Shown: positions 15,988 to 25,096 of the stretch, in pieces
Layout of the letters: each line of letters starts with the position of its first letter
How positions within the stretch are numbered: the stretch's first letter is position 1
Assembly: GCA_038534295.1 (NCBI GenBank)
Contig: JBCAXA010000003.1
Coordinates: 124,001-188,000 of the forward strand
DNA length: 64,000 bases
Direction: 5' to 3'
Origin: JBCAXA01 sp038534295
Lineage (GTDB): Bacteria > Pseudomonadota > Gammaproteobacteria > Steroidobacterales > Woeseiaceae
Made by a program: the position numbers and the translations under genes
Notes under the pieces: model-generated
What the model saw: the letters and a program-made list of their open reading frames with translations, nothing else
Database searches by the model: none
What the model was told of the DNA's origin: nothing

Positions 15988-17123
15988 TCCGCTTTCTTGA
16001 TCTGCGGGCGCAGTACCATCGCATCAAACCAGAGGTCGATGCCGCGATCGCAAAAGTGATCGAGTCGAGCGGTTTTATCGGCGGTGATGAATTGCGCGCG
16101 TTCGAAACTGAATTCGCCAAGTATCAGCAGGCCGAGCATTGCGTCGGCGTAGCCAACGGCACGGACGCATTGGAAATCGCGTTCGAAGCACTAGACCTTC
16201 CCCAAGGTAGCGACATCATCGTCCCCGCTCACACCTTTATTTCGTCGAGCGAAGCTGTCACGCGAGCGGGCCATCGCGTCGCTTTTGCTGACGTCGATAG
16301 TAACGGGTTGCTCGATCCGGCAGCCGTAGAGCGAAAAATTACTGACGCGACCCGTGCGATGATGGTCGTGCATCTTTACGGTCAGCCGGCGCCAATGAAC
16401 GCACTGCTGGATATTGCCCGCGAGCACGACTTGAAGGTAATCGAGGATTGCGCACAGGCACACGGTGCCGAAATCAATGGCCGCCGTGTCGGTACGCTCG
16501 GCGATATCGGTACGTTCAGCTTCTACCCAGGCAAAAATCTCGGGGCTTACGGTGATGCGGGCGCTATCGTAACCAACGACGACGCGCTGGCTCGGCGGTG
16601 CAAAATGATCGCAAACCACGGGCGTGTATCAAAATACGACCACGAGTTCGAGGGGCGCAATAGCCGCCTCGACGGGCTGCAGGCGGCAATCCTCAGGGTC
16701 AAGCTGCACCACCTCGATAGCTGGTTGGACCAACGAATTCGTATTGCCGAGACCTACAACCAGGTGCTCGATGGCATCACTGAACTCGGCCTACCGACGT
16801 GGCAGGATGTGCGCCACGTGTTCCATCTCTACGTCGTTCGTACGACGCGTCGCGACGAGCTGCGTGAATTCCTGTCCGGCGCGGACATTCAGACAGGTAT
16901 TCACTACCCGGTCGCGCTTCCAGACCTCATGGCCTACGGCTACCTCAATGAGGCAGGTGCGTACAAAATGGCCACCGCGTTGGCGGGCCAGGTGCTGAGC
17001 TTACCGATCGGCGAACACATGCAAGAGTCCGATGCCCACGAGGTTGCCATGCACGTCCGATCATTCTTTGAAGCACAAGGCGAACCCGCCGCTCGACACG
17101 CCGATGCCGGAAACCGCAGCTAG
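15984..17123 (+). CDS. wbpE: DegT/DnrJ-family sugar aminotransferase (WlbC/WbpE-like)
   Basis: 379 residues, PLP-dependent. The Schiff-base lysine is Lys184 in SFYPGKNLGAYGDAG; the cofactor Asp-x-Ala-x-x-His motif appears as EDCAQAHGA (154-162), and GTDAL (59-63) binds the phosphate. WbpE-type enzymes put an amino group on C3 of the 3-keto UDP-sugar made by the WlbA-like enzyme. The order dehydrogenase, acetyltransferase, aminotransferase, with four-base overlaps, is that of known wbp/wlb loci. WbpA (UDP-GlcNAc 6-dehydrogenase) is not in the cluster and must be encoded elsewhere. Confidence 0.92.
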   Translation: MIRFLDLRAQYHRIKPEVDAAIAKVIESSGFIGGDELRAFETEFAKYQQAEHCVGVANGTDALEIAFEALDLPQGSDIIVPAHTFISSSEAVTRAGHRVAFADVDSNGLLDPAAVERKITDATRAMMVVHLYGQPAPMNALLDIAREHDLKVIEDCAQAHGAEINGRRVGTLGDIGTFSFYPGKNLGAYGDAGAIVTNDDALARRCKMIANHGRVSKYDHEFEGRNSRLDGLQAAILRVKLHHLDSWLDQRIRIAETYNQVLDGITELGLPTWQDVRHVFHLYVVRTTRRDELREFLSGADIQTGIHYPVALPDLMAYGYLNEAGAYKMATALAGQVLSLPIGEHMQESDAHEVAMHVRSFFEAQGEPAARHADAGNRS

Positions 17124-17982
17124 CTCAGAGGCCGCCGCGCCACTCGGCTTCGCCGAAGTGCGAGGCCTAATCGCGCTGGCCTGGAAACCGGCCGTCATCG
17201 GTGGAATCTTGCTGGCCGCCGCTGCGCTAGGCGTTTCGTATCTTATTGATCCAACCTATCGGGCACGAACCGTCCTCGAGTACCACGGTGACCCCACCCA
17301 GCAAGTACCCGGTGGCGGGGGGCTTGGTGACCTTGGTGGCTTCGCGTCTCTCGCTGGGTTCAATATCGGTGCCAGCGGTGGTCAGAAAGAAACGGCCGTG
17401 GCGTATCTGAAGTCCAAGGTTTTCGCCCGTCGGTTTATCGAGAAAGCCGATATCTTTCGCACGCTGAATGCCAAGAAATGGGACAGCGACGCGAATGAGT
17501 GGCGCAAAGAGCCCACCATGTGGCAGACGGTGGAGAGCTTTCATAAGGACGTGTTGTCCGTGTTCGAAGATCCAAAGACCGGGCTGATGGTTATCTCCAT
17601 CGACTGGACCGATCCGGAGATCGCGGCGCAATGGGCTGCCGGTCTGATCACTCTGCTAAACGACGATCTGCGCGAACAATCCGTGGCCGAGACCAATCGC
17701 AGTTTGGAATACCTGCGTAGCGAGCTCGAGCGCGCGTCAAATGCCGAGCTGCAGCGGGTTATCGCCGGACTCATGGAAAGCAAAATCGAAGCGCTGATGT
17801 TCGCCGGAATACGCAAGGAGTTCGCGTTCCGGACCATTGACCCGCCGGTCGCGCCGCCCGAGGAAGAGTTCGTTGCGCCGGACAGGATCGTGTACTTCTT
17901 GATGGGCGGATTCGTCGGCGGACTGTTAGGCGCATTCCTAGCGCTGTTCATAGCCTACCTTCGGACCACGCGAACCGCATAA
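17104..17982 (+). CDS. Wzz/chain-length determinant protein
   Basis: 292 residues with two membrane helices: AVIGGILLAAAALGVSYLI near residue 35 and IVYFLMGGFVGGLLGAFLAL near the C-terminus. Between them lies the periplasmic part, with a helical stretch (NRSLEYLRSELERASNAELQ) and the Pro-rich FRTIDPPVAPPEEE just before TM2, which is the Wzz signature. There is no cytoplasmic tyrosine kinase domain, so this is the O-antigen type (PCP-1) rather than a capsule Wzc. It sets how long Wzy polymerises the chain. The start overlaps the end of the aminotransferase gene by 20 bases. Confidence 0.88.
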   Translation: MPETAASSEAAAPLGFAEVRGLIALAWKPAVIGGILLAAAALGVSYLIDPTYRARTVLEYHGDPTQQVPGGGGLGDLGGFASLAGFNIGASGGQKETAVAYLKSKVFARRFIEKADIFRTLNAKKWDSDANEWRKEPTMWQTVESFHKDVLSVFEDPKTGLMVISIDWTDPEIAAQWAAGLITLLNDDLREQSVAETNRSLEYLRSELERASNAELQRVIAGLMESKIEALMFAGIRKEFAFRTIDPPVAPPEEEFVAPDRIVYFLMGGFVGGLLGAFLALFIAYLRTTRTA

Positions 17983-18030
17983 CCGCACCTCGGCGGGCGG
18001 CTTGTCGGTCGGCCCCAGGATTCGATTGAG

Positions 18031-19131
18031 ATGCGCTTCATATTCTTAACCAGGACCAACTGGAACGAGCCGCCGCGAATTCGCCACCAGTTGGCCGAGC
18101 TCCTGGTCAGCGAAGGCCATGACGTCGTATTTTTCCAAAAGCCGGTCGCGCGCGCGTCGCTGCAGGACACGAGTGTCAAATCGAGTTTGACGCTGAGCCG
18201 TTATCGCAGCTACGTGCATCATCAATTGAAGTTTCTAACGCCGCTGCGGTGGATCGACGATTGGCATGTCCGCACTCAGCTTCGTGCGCGCATCGCTAAG
18301 CTAAATGTCGACGCGGTCGTCAACTTTAACTACGACTATCCGTTTCTACGGGCACTGTTTCCAAACACGCCGCTCATACATCTGATAAACGATGATTTCG
18401 TCGGTAGCGCCAACGCGCTGCATCGGCCGACGGCCGAGCGCTTACAGACCGCCACGAGCGCGAGCTCGGACTACACCTTATGTGTCTCGCACCAATTACT
18501 GGCCGAAGCGCGCAAGGCGACGCCCGACAGCGCACTGTTTTTGCCGTGGGCACGGCGCGAGTATCGTCGGCCACCGACCAATCCAGCACGCGATGAGTTG
18601 CTTTATTGGGGCTACATCAACGAGCGCATCAACTTTTGCGACGTCACGGCGTTGCTCGATAGCGGCGTGAGAATCAACTTTGTCGGACAGGTTTCCGACG
18701 ACGCGCGTATCGCGACGATGCTCGAACATGCCAACGCCACTTATCAACCGCCTCGGCCGCTCGCCGAGTTGGCGGACGTCGTCAATCGCTGCTCGGCCAG
18801 CATTTTGCCGTACGACCTCGAGTTCGAGCCGAATCTGGCGATCTCGATGAGTAACCGCGGCTTTGAGTTGCTAAGCTGGGGATTGCCGCTCTTATTCAGC
18901 AATCTTCCTCATCTGATCGATGCTCCGCCGGGCGTCCTATATAAATGTATGAGCGTTGATGACTATCGCGCCGCCCACGCGCAGGCCGTCCGCCAGTTCG
19001 AGTCAATGCAAGATACGATCAGCGCATTTCTCGATGATCACTACGCAGAGAGTCGCTACCGGCAGCTGATGAAGATCCTCGAGCAAGGCGCCGGCCGACC
19101 TTCTGCACCAGGTAGCGTCGGTGGCGGCTAA
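18031..19131 (+). CDS. Glycosyltransferase (GT-B fold, family 1/4-like)
   Basis: 366 residues. Two Rossmann-like halves: RIRHQLAELLVSEGHDVVFF in the first and the C-terminal part around GFELLSWGLPLLFSN, which matches the acidic-site region of GT4-type enzymes (E-x-x-x-x-G-x-P). The segment INFVGQVSDDARIATMLEH is the usual junction strand of the C-terminal domain. No signal peptide; it would act at the cytoplasmic face on the lipid-linked repeat unit. The donor sugar cannot be told. It overlaps the flippase gene by 11 bases. Confidence 0.8.
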   Translation: MRFIFLTRTNWNEPPRIRHQLAELLVSEGHDVVFFQKPVARASLQDTSVKSSLTLSRYRSYVHHQLKFLTPLRWIDDWHVRTQLRARIAKLNVDAVVNFNYDYPFLRALFPNTPLIHLINDDFVGSANALHRPTAERLQTATSASSDYTLCVSHQLLAEARKATPDSALFLPWARREYRRPPTNPARDELLYWGYINERINFCDVTALLDSGVRINFVGQVSDDARIATMLEHANATYQPPRPLAELADVVNRCSASILPYDLEFEPNLAISMSNRGFELLSWGLPLLFSNLPHLIDAPPGVLYKCMSVDDYRAAHAQAVRQFESMQDTISAFLDDHYAESRYRQLMKILEQGAGRPSAPGSVGGG

Positions 19132-20407
19132 TTTCCTCGCTCGATTCGGAGAGCGACTGTTCCCTGACGGTAGCCTCAAAGGAATCATCACGCTGTCTGG
19201 CGGGTCGATTATTGGCCATGTCGTTCTTGCCGCCAGCTCACCGCTGATCTCGCGGCTGTACGCGCCCGAAGAATTCGGGCTCTTTTCTATTTTCTTCTCG
19301 ATCTTCGGCATCACGTCGATCATCTCGACGCTCCAGTACCACAACGCGATACCGGTGCCGCGCGAGGACCGATCCGGTGCTGAGGTTTTCGTTGCCGCGG
19401 TGGTCATACTCGGCGGCTTTTCGCTGCTGTCATTCGGTGTGCTGGCGCTCGCCATAGACTGGATCGCCGACCTTGCGCAAATGAACGCGTACCAGTCGCT
19501 GCTTTGGTTGTTACCGGCGGCCATCGTCGCGGCCAACTTCAATCTTTGTCTGCAATTCTGGTTCTTGCGCAAGAAGGAGTATCACAACCTCGCGATCGTC
19601 AAGGGAGCGCAGAGCGTCACGATGGCGCTCGGGCAGATTGGACTTGGGCTTGCTAAGCTCGGTGCGATTGGTCTGATCGTTGGGCATATCGTCGGGCAGG
19701 CTACCGGCATCGTCCAGCTGCTCTGGGGTGTGCGTCGACGCTATCGGGAGCCATTCGGTGCTGTTCGCGGGCAAGGCGTTGTCGACGCGCTGCGGACGCA
19801 TCGCAGTTATGCGACGACGTTCACACCGGCGGCAATTCTCGGCGCCAGTACCGTGTATCTACCGGCGATCGCGCTCGGCGTACTTTATGGCCCGGCTGCT
19901 GCCGGCGCGTTCGCTTTTGGTTTGCAGCTGTCGAAAGCTGGAATGAGTATCCTTGTTCAGTCGGTATCTAAGGTGTTCCTGGTTAACGCCATCGACGACT
20001 TCAATGAGGAGAATCGCCCGGCGATAATGCGTCGGGCGCTCAAGTTTTGTTTCTCGCAGTTCTTGATCGGTTTGCCGATTTTTCTACCCCTGGTGTTTTT
20101 CGGTGAGGAAATCTTCGGCTTTCTGTTTGGCGACAATTGGGCGATCGCCGGCAAGTACGTGGCGTTACTGACGCCTCATCTGTACACCTTTTTCGTGTTC
20201 GACCACCTGGTCAATCTCTTCATCGTGACCGGTAAACACCAGTGGAAGCTGATCTGGGACGGCCTGAAATTTCTAGTCTTGGTCGCGATTTTCGTGCTCG
20301 GCCAGCTGACCGACCTGCCAGCCGATCAGGCCATCCTGTTTCTGTCGATTGGCTGGGCCTCGCTGCACCTTGCGCTTACCCCTATAGCCCGGCGACTGCT
20401 GCGTTGA
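19121..20407 (+). CDS. Polysaccharide flippase (Wzx-like)
   Basis: 428 residues with about 12 membrane spans. The N-terminal LSGGSIIGHVVLAASSPLIS followed by RLYAPEEFGLFSIF is the standard opening of Wzx/RfbX-type translocases (L/R-x-Y-x-P-x-x-F-G). It would flip the undecaprenyl-linked repeat unit to the periplasm. Start is GTG at 19121, within the end of the preceding glycosyltransferase gene. With the Wzy-like and Wzz-like genes it completes a Wzy-dependent pathway. Confidence 0.9.
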   Translation: MAANFLARFGERLFPDGSLKGIITLSGGSIIGHVVLAASSPLISRLYAPEEFGLFSIFFSIFGITSIISTLQYHNAIPVPREDRSGAEVFVAAVVILGGFSLLSFGVLALAIDWIADLAQMNAYQSLLWLLPAAIVAANFNLCLQFWFLRKKEYHNLAIVKGAQSVTMALGQIGLGLAKLGAIGLIVGHIVGQATGIVQLLWGVRRRYREPFGAVRGQGVVDALRTHRSYATTFTPAAILGASTVYLPAIALGVLYGPAAAGAFAFGLQLSKAGMSILVQSVSKVFLVNAIDDFNEENRPAIMRRALKFCFSQFLIGLPIFLPLVFFGEEIFGFLFGDNWAIAGKYVALLTPHLYTFFVFDHLVNLFIVTGKHQWKLIWDGLKFLVLVAIFVLGQLTDLPADQAILFLSIGWASLHLALTPIARRLLR

Positions 20408-20586
20408 AGCGCCGTTGTGAAGTGGCCCAAAACATCGCGTACCGGCACTTCGTCACAGAGTCCCTCACACCAGATGAATAAGATAGAATGCGCGCCGTCG
20501 AGCCGGCAGCGGCGCCAATTTTCCGATCAAATTCTCGCCCAGCAGCTAAGGTTGCCGAGCCGGCGGGTGCGCCAGGAATCAGTTGA

Positions 20587-22737
20587 ATGAAGCAAGTTGT
20601 GCAGGACATTAAGGATGGGCGAACGGAGGTTCGTGAGTTGCCGGATCCAGTGGTCGGGCAACATGACGTCGTAATCCGCAATTCCCATTCCCTGATTTCA
20701 CAGGGCACCGAACGCTACGTCGTCTCGTTGGCGCGCCAGAGCCTCATTGGCAAGGCGCGCAGCCGGCCAGATCACGTCAAGCGTGTCTGGCAAAAGATCA
20801 AATCAGAAGGCATCGTCAGCACCGCGCAGCAGGTGTCGGCCAAACTCAAAGAGCCCATGGCTCTTGGCTACAGTTCGGCGGGCGTCGTGCTCGGTACCGG
20901 GTCGGCGGTCGACAGCGTTAAGCCAGGCGAACGCGTGGCCAGCGCCGGGCCGCACGCGTCGATCGTGTCTATCGGCGAGTTGCTTTGCGCGCGCGTGCCG
21001 GACGGTGTGCCCATGAACCAGGCGTGCTTTTCCGGTGTAGCAGCGATCAGTTTGCAGGGCATTCGTCTTGCGGATGTGCAGCTTGGGTCGTCCGTGCTGG
21101 TGATTGGGCTTGGCCTGATCGGTCAGCTCACGGTCGCCATGTTGAAAGCCTCCGGCTGTCGCGTGTTCGGGACAGATCTTGACCCAGCCAAAGTCGAGAT
21201 GGCGAAGAAGATGGGCGCGGATGCCGCCGAGGTCGGCGAGCCGCTAGACGCCATCATGGCTTTTTCCGGCGGCGGCGGTGTCGACGCCACCCTGGTCACG
21301 GCCGCTACACCGAACAGCGCGCCGATCATCTTCGGGGCCGAGTGCACGCGCCTGCGTGGCCATTTGATTTGTGTCGGTCTTGTCGGCTTGGATTTGCCGC
21401 GACCGCCATTCTTCGCCAAAGAGCTGCGCTTCGCTGTTTCCGGTTCTTTTGGACCCGGTCGCGGTGTGCGTGAATACGAAGAGATGGGTCGGGACTACCC
21501 GCCGGGCATCGAGCGTTGGACGGCGCAACGCAACATGGCAGCATTTATGGACGCTTTGGCCAACGGAATGGACATTACGCCGCTCCTAAGCAAGGAAGTG
21601 GCGCTGCACGAAGTCGAGGCTCAGTACGACTCCATCGTCAAAGGCGAGGCCAACGGCTACGGCTACGTCATTGCCTATGGTGACGGTGACGATATCGAGG
21701 CGAAGCCGCGTATCACCTTCAAAGAGTCGACCGCCGACGGTGAGTTAGGCATCGGGGTGGTTGGCGCCGGCAACTTCGCGCGGCTTGGGCTGTTGCCGAA
21801 TCTCAAGAGAATCGCCGAGCCACCGTTCAAGCTACGCGCGATTTGCAGCGCGCATGGTCTCAACGCCGCCAGCAGCGGCGAAGCCGACGGTTTTGACTAT
21901 GCGACCGCGGACATCAAGGAGCTGATGGGCGACGATCGTTGCAAGCTTCTGTTTCTGACCACCCGCCACAACCTGCATGCGGAGCAGACCAGCGATGCGA
22001 TCGCGCATGGCAAGCACGTCTATGTCGAAAAGCCACTCGCGCTGTCGCACGATGAGTTGGCCGGAATCGAGCGCAGACTTGCAGAGCAAGATTCGGCGAC
22101 AGTCTTAATGGTGGGTTTCAATCGCCGCTTTACGGAGGGTAGCCGCAAATTACGCGAGCATTTCGGCGATCAGGCGCCGTTGACCATTCAGTATCGTTTT
22201 GCGGCGGGCCCCGTGCCCGACGATTCCTGGCTCCACGACCCCGAGGTCGGCGGCGGGCGTATTCTCAGCGAGGCATGCCACCCCATCGACTGGTGCATCT
22301 ATCTTGCCCAAAGCCCCGTCACTCGCGTGTACGCGGAGTCGATTGCTGCGCAAGGCCGCAAGGCGCACATCGAAGGGAGCGTCAACATCGTTTTGCGTCA
22401 CGCCAACGGCAGTCTTTCAACCGTTCTTTATGAAGACAGTGGCAGTCGTGCAATGCCCACCGAGCGAATCGAAGCGTTTGGTGGCGGTCGCTCGGCGTCG
22501 CTCGAGAACTGGCGAGACCTAAATACCTACGCTGGCGACGACCGCAACCGCGACAAGCTGCCTGCGGGTCTCGGTCACAAAGCATCGTTCGCCGCATTCC
22601 TGAATGCCGTACGCAGTCCAGGCACCGATCCGGAGCAATGGCCGATTCCACTCTCGCACATTCTCAACGGTGCGGAGGCGACATTGGCGGCGGTTGTCAG
22701 CTTGCACGAAGGCCGACCGGTGGATCTCGAGGGCTAA
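20587..22737 (+). CDS. Two-domain oxidoreductase: MDR dehydrogenase fused to Gfo/Idh/MocA
   Basis: 716 residues. The first ~355 are a medium-chain dehydrogenase (GYSSAGVVLGTGSAVDSVKP, then the Rossmann GLGLIGQLTVAMLKASGCRV). The second half is a Gfo/Idh/MocA enzyme (Rossmann GIGVVGAGNFARLG, then KHVYVEKPLALSHDEL, and ILSEACHPIDW as the catalytic-site region). This fusion is a known but poorly studied family often found in surface-polysaccharide clusters. The typical zinc Cys cluster of MDR enzymes is not evident in the first half. The two domains probably carry out successive redox steps at one sugar, for example oxidation then re-reduction; this is inference. A 179-base gap precedes it. Confidence 0.88.
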   Translation: MKQVVQDIKDGRTEVRELPDPVVGQHDVVIRNSHSLISQGTERYVVSLARQSLIGKARSRPDHVKRVWQKIKSEGIVSTAQQVSAKLKEPMALGYSSAGVVLGTGSAVDSVKPGERVASAGPHASIVSIGELLCARVPDGVPMNQACFSGVAAISLQGIRLADVQLGSSVLVIGLGLIGQLTVAMLKASGCRVFGTDLDPAKVEMAKKMGADAAEVGEPLDAIMAFSGGGGVDATLVTAATPNSAPIIFGAECTRLRGHLICVGLVGLDLPRPPFFAKELRFAVSGSFGPGRGVREYEEMGRDYPPGIERWTAQRNMAAFMDALANGMDITPLLSKEVALHEVEAQYDSIVKGEANGYGYVIAYGDGDDIEAKPRITFKESTADGELGIGVVGAGNFARLGLLPNLKRIAEPPFKLRAICSAHGLNAASSGEADGFDYATADIKELMGDDRCKLLFLTTRHNLHAEQTSDAIAHGKHVYVEKPLALSHDELAGIERRLAEQDSATVLMVGFNRRFTEGSRKLREHFGDQAPLTIQYRFAAGPVPDDSWLHDPEVGGGRILSEACHPIDWCIYLAQSPVTRVYAESIAAQGRKAHIEGSVNIVLRHANGSLSTVLYEDSGSRAMPTERIEAFGGGRSASLENWRDLNTYAGDDRNRDKLPAGLGHKASFAAFLNAVRSPGTDPEQWPIPLSHILNGAEATLAAVVSLHEGRPVDLEG

Positions 22738-22779
22738 CGCCATGCGAGACATCGCTTTGTCAGACAGACCGGAGCGTTA

Positions 22780-24054
22780 ATGAAGCCGTTTAGCTTTATC
22801 TACGTCTTCGTCTTTCTGTTCGCGCTGGCGGGTTATCCGATCGCGCTGCTGTTTGATCAAGACGGCATGCTGTTCTATTTCGTGCGCCACCTCGATCAAC
22901 GATACCTCGGTGTTGCCTATGTTTGGACCGTGTTGAGCGCCGCACTGCTGCTTGCACTCAACGTGCTGTTTGGTTCGCACCGCAACTTCGACAAATTCAT
23001 GGAGAAACCACGCACAGCCGGACGAGTCGACCCGGACGCGTTATGGTGGGTCGTGTTTGTCGTCGGCTGTGGGCTCAATGCGCTGTTCTTCGTGCTTGCC
23101 GGGTTCGAACTGCCTCTGCTCAACCTGCCGGAGAACGTCACAGAATTGCTGCTGCGTCGTATCGAGCTCAAAGAGCAGCTCAATCCGATACTTTTTAATC
23201 TCGGCGCGACCGTCCTCGGGCCACTGGCGTTAATTCTGTCGTTCTTTTTCGTCAAACATCGACGAGGCCTAAAAATCGCCGCCTCCATTGCGAGTTTTGT
23301 CGTGCTCGGCACGTTCAGTCTCGCAAAGTCGTCGTTTATCGTCGGCGTTCTCATTTTGATATTCGCGTATTCGTTCCTGCGGCCTTTGAGTATCCGGTCG
23401 ATCATGAAAGTCAGCGGCGTGTTCTTAATTGCGCTGCTGCCGATGTTCATTCTGACGAACTCCAAAGAGGCACCGCACGTGCGCGGTGAAGCTCTGGCTG
23501 AGATCGTCATGGCGCGCATCGTTTATGGGCAGTGGGCGGCGCTGCCATTCTTTTTCGAGATGTTCGAACGAGACGAGCAGGACGTTGGCCTGTTAACGCC
23601 GCCGTACCTCAGTGATGGCGACGCCTGGACCCGCGGTGGCGAGGAAGTGCCGCCGCGCAAAGTAATGCGTGCAGTCACGGGCTATCGCGTACTCGAGGGT
23701 ACCGGCTCGGGTGTCGCGGTGACGTACTTTATCGGTGAAGCGTTTGCCGTCGCTGGCGAAAGCGGCATCGTGCTGGCGTGCGTGCTGGTTTGCGGACTGA
23801 TCTGGATGCTGACTTTTGTGTTCAAGGACGTCCAGAAAACACCGCTGACGATCTATGCGTACTCTTGGTTTCTCTACAAGATCGGCATGGGTCTGATTAC
23901 CGGCTTCAGCGCCTTTGTTGCATCCAGTCTTACCATTGCCGTAGTGGGACTGTTCCTGCTAACGGTGGCGAGAGCGATGGCGCAGCCAGTGCTAGCCGAC
24001 CTTTCGAAACGTTCTGGACCGTCGGTTGACGGTATGGGGATGGCTACATCGTGA
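22780..24054 (+). CDS. O-antigen polymerase (Wzy-like)
   Basis: 424 residues with roughly 10-12 membrane helices and one long periplasmic loop (about residues 240-320, from RGEALAEIVMARIVYGQWAA to TGSGVAVTYFIGEAFA). The GEAF-(x)-G-x-x-G motif following the loop is typical of Wzy-type oligosaccharide polymerases. It would join repeat units in the periplasm. Wzy proteins are too divergent for firm naming by motifs alone, but no other candidate exists in the cluster, and the flippase and chain-length regulator are present. It ends with a GTGA overlap with the next gene. Confidence 0.8.
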   Translation: MKPFSFIYVFVFLFALAGYPIALLFDQDGMLFYFVRHLDQRYLGVAYVWTVLSAALLLALNVLFGSHRNFDKFMEKPRTAGRVDPDALWWVVFVVGCGLNALFFVLAGFELPLLNLPENVTELLLRRIELKEQLNPILFNLGATVLGPLALILSFFFVKHRRGLKIAASIASFVVLGTFSLAKSSFIVGVLILIFAYSFLRPLSIRSIMKVSGVFLIALLPMFILTNSKEAPHVRGEALAEIVMARIVYGQWAALPFFFEMFERDEQDVGLLTPPYLSDGDAWTRGGEEVPPRKVMRAVTGYRVLEGTGSGVAVTYFIGEAFAVAGESGIVLACVLVCGLIWMLTFVFKDVQKTPLTIYAYSWFLYKIGMGLITGFSAFVASSLTIAVVGLFLLTVARAMAQPVLADLSKRSGPSVDGMGMATS

Positions 24055-25025
24055 GATTTGAAGACAAGACTTGTATCGTGACCGGTGGCGCGGGTGCCAT
24101 CGGTTCGCGCCTGGTGTCGAGGCTGCTGGACGAAGGTGCGGCAAAGGTAATCGTTGTTGACGATCTGTCGTCGGGCTATGAGTGGCTGCTGCCGGGCGAC
24201 GACCGCGTGCGGTTTGACAAGGCGGATGTCGTTGACTACTTCGCCAACGCGAAAATCGATCCCGGCGCCTACATCTGGCACCTGGCCGCTTTCTTCGCCA
24301 ATCAGAATAGCGTCGACCATCCGCTCGACGATTTGCATACGAACGGCATGGGGACGCTACAAGTCTTGCGTTGGGCAGCAGACGCGGGTGCGCAGCGTGT
24401 CGTCTACGCGTCAGCCGGTTGCTCGATCGCCGGGCACGGGATCGACGGACCCATTTCCGAGGACATGCCGGTCAGCCTGCATCTCGATACGCCGTACCAA
24501 ATCACCAAAGCCTTGGGCGAGTTTTACTGCAACTACTATTTGAGTAACCTGAGCTCGGTACGATGCCGGTTCTTCAATTGCTACGGTCCGGGCGAAGTGC
24601 CAGGTCCTTATCGCAACGTGATTCCGAATTTCATCTGGTTAGCGATGCACGACCGGCCGCTGACGATCACTGGAACTGGCGAAGAGACCCGCGACTTTAT
24701 TTTTGTCGACGATCTTGTCGATGGATTAATGCGCGCCGCGCTCAAAGATGCGGCGCATGGCGAGGCGATCAATCTGGGCACCGGCCAGGAAACGCGCATC
24801 ATCGACCTTGCCGAGTCGGTTATTCGACTCACTGAGTCTTCGAGCTCGATCGGATATGCACCGCGCCGTGCATGGGACAACAGCCGTACGCGACAGGCAG
24901 ACATATCACGCGCCAGCGAGCTTCTCGGCCTCGCGCCTAGCGTGCGTCTGGAGCAAGGCTTGCTCGAGACCGTGCAGTGGTTTCGCGAGAATTTCGAGCA
25001 AATCGACAGATCCAGCGAATTTTGA
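24051..25025 (+). CDS. NAD-dependent epimerase/dehydratase (extended SDR)
   Basis: 324 residues. The NAD-binding GGAGAIGSRL is near residue 12, followed by VVDDLSSGY, IWHLAA, the catalytic-region ASAGCSIAG, and the Tyr-x-x-x-Lys pair in TPYQITKALGE. FVDDLVDGL and the C-terminal helix are as in UDP-glucose 4-epimerase or GDP-sugar relatives. The usual catalytic Ser/Thr sits in YASAGCS. It acts on a nucleotide sugar for this polysaccharide; epimerase versus dehydratase cannot be decided. Start GTG at 24051 overlapping the stop of the polymerase gene. Confidence 0.88.
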   Translation: MRFEDKTCIVTGGAGAIGSRLVSRLLDEGAAKVIVVDDLSSGYEWLLPGDDRVRFDKADVVDYFANAKIDPGAYIWHLAAFFANQNSVDHPLDDLHTNGMGTLQVLRWAADAGAQRVVYASAGCSIAGHGIDGPISEDMPVSLHLDTPYQITKALGEFYCNYYLSNLSSVRCRFFNCYGPGEVPGPYRNVIPNFIWLAMHDRPLTITGTGEETRDFIFVDDLVDGLMRAALKDAAHGEAINLGTGQETRIIDLAESVIRLTESSSSIGYAPRRAWDNSRTRQADISRASELLGLAPSVRLEQGLLETVQWFRENFEQIDRSSEF

Positions 25026-25096
25026 TTTTCTCCGCGGCAGCTCGATTCAATCGCGTGAGCCGTGAGTCAGTGGCTATTTGGGACATCGTTTGATCA

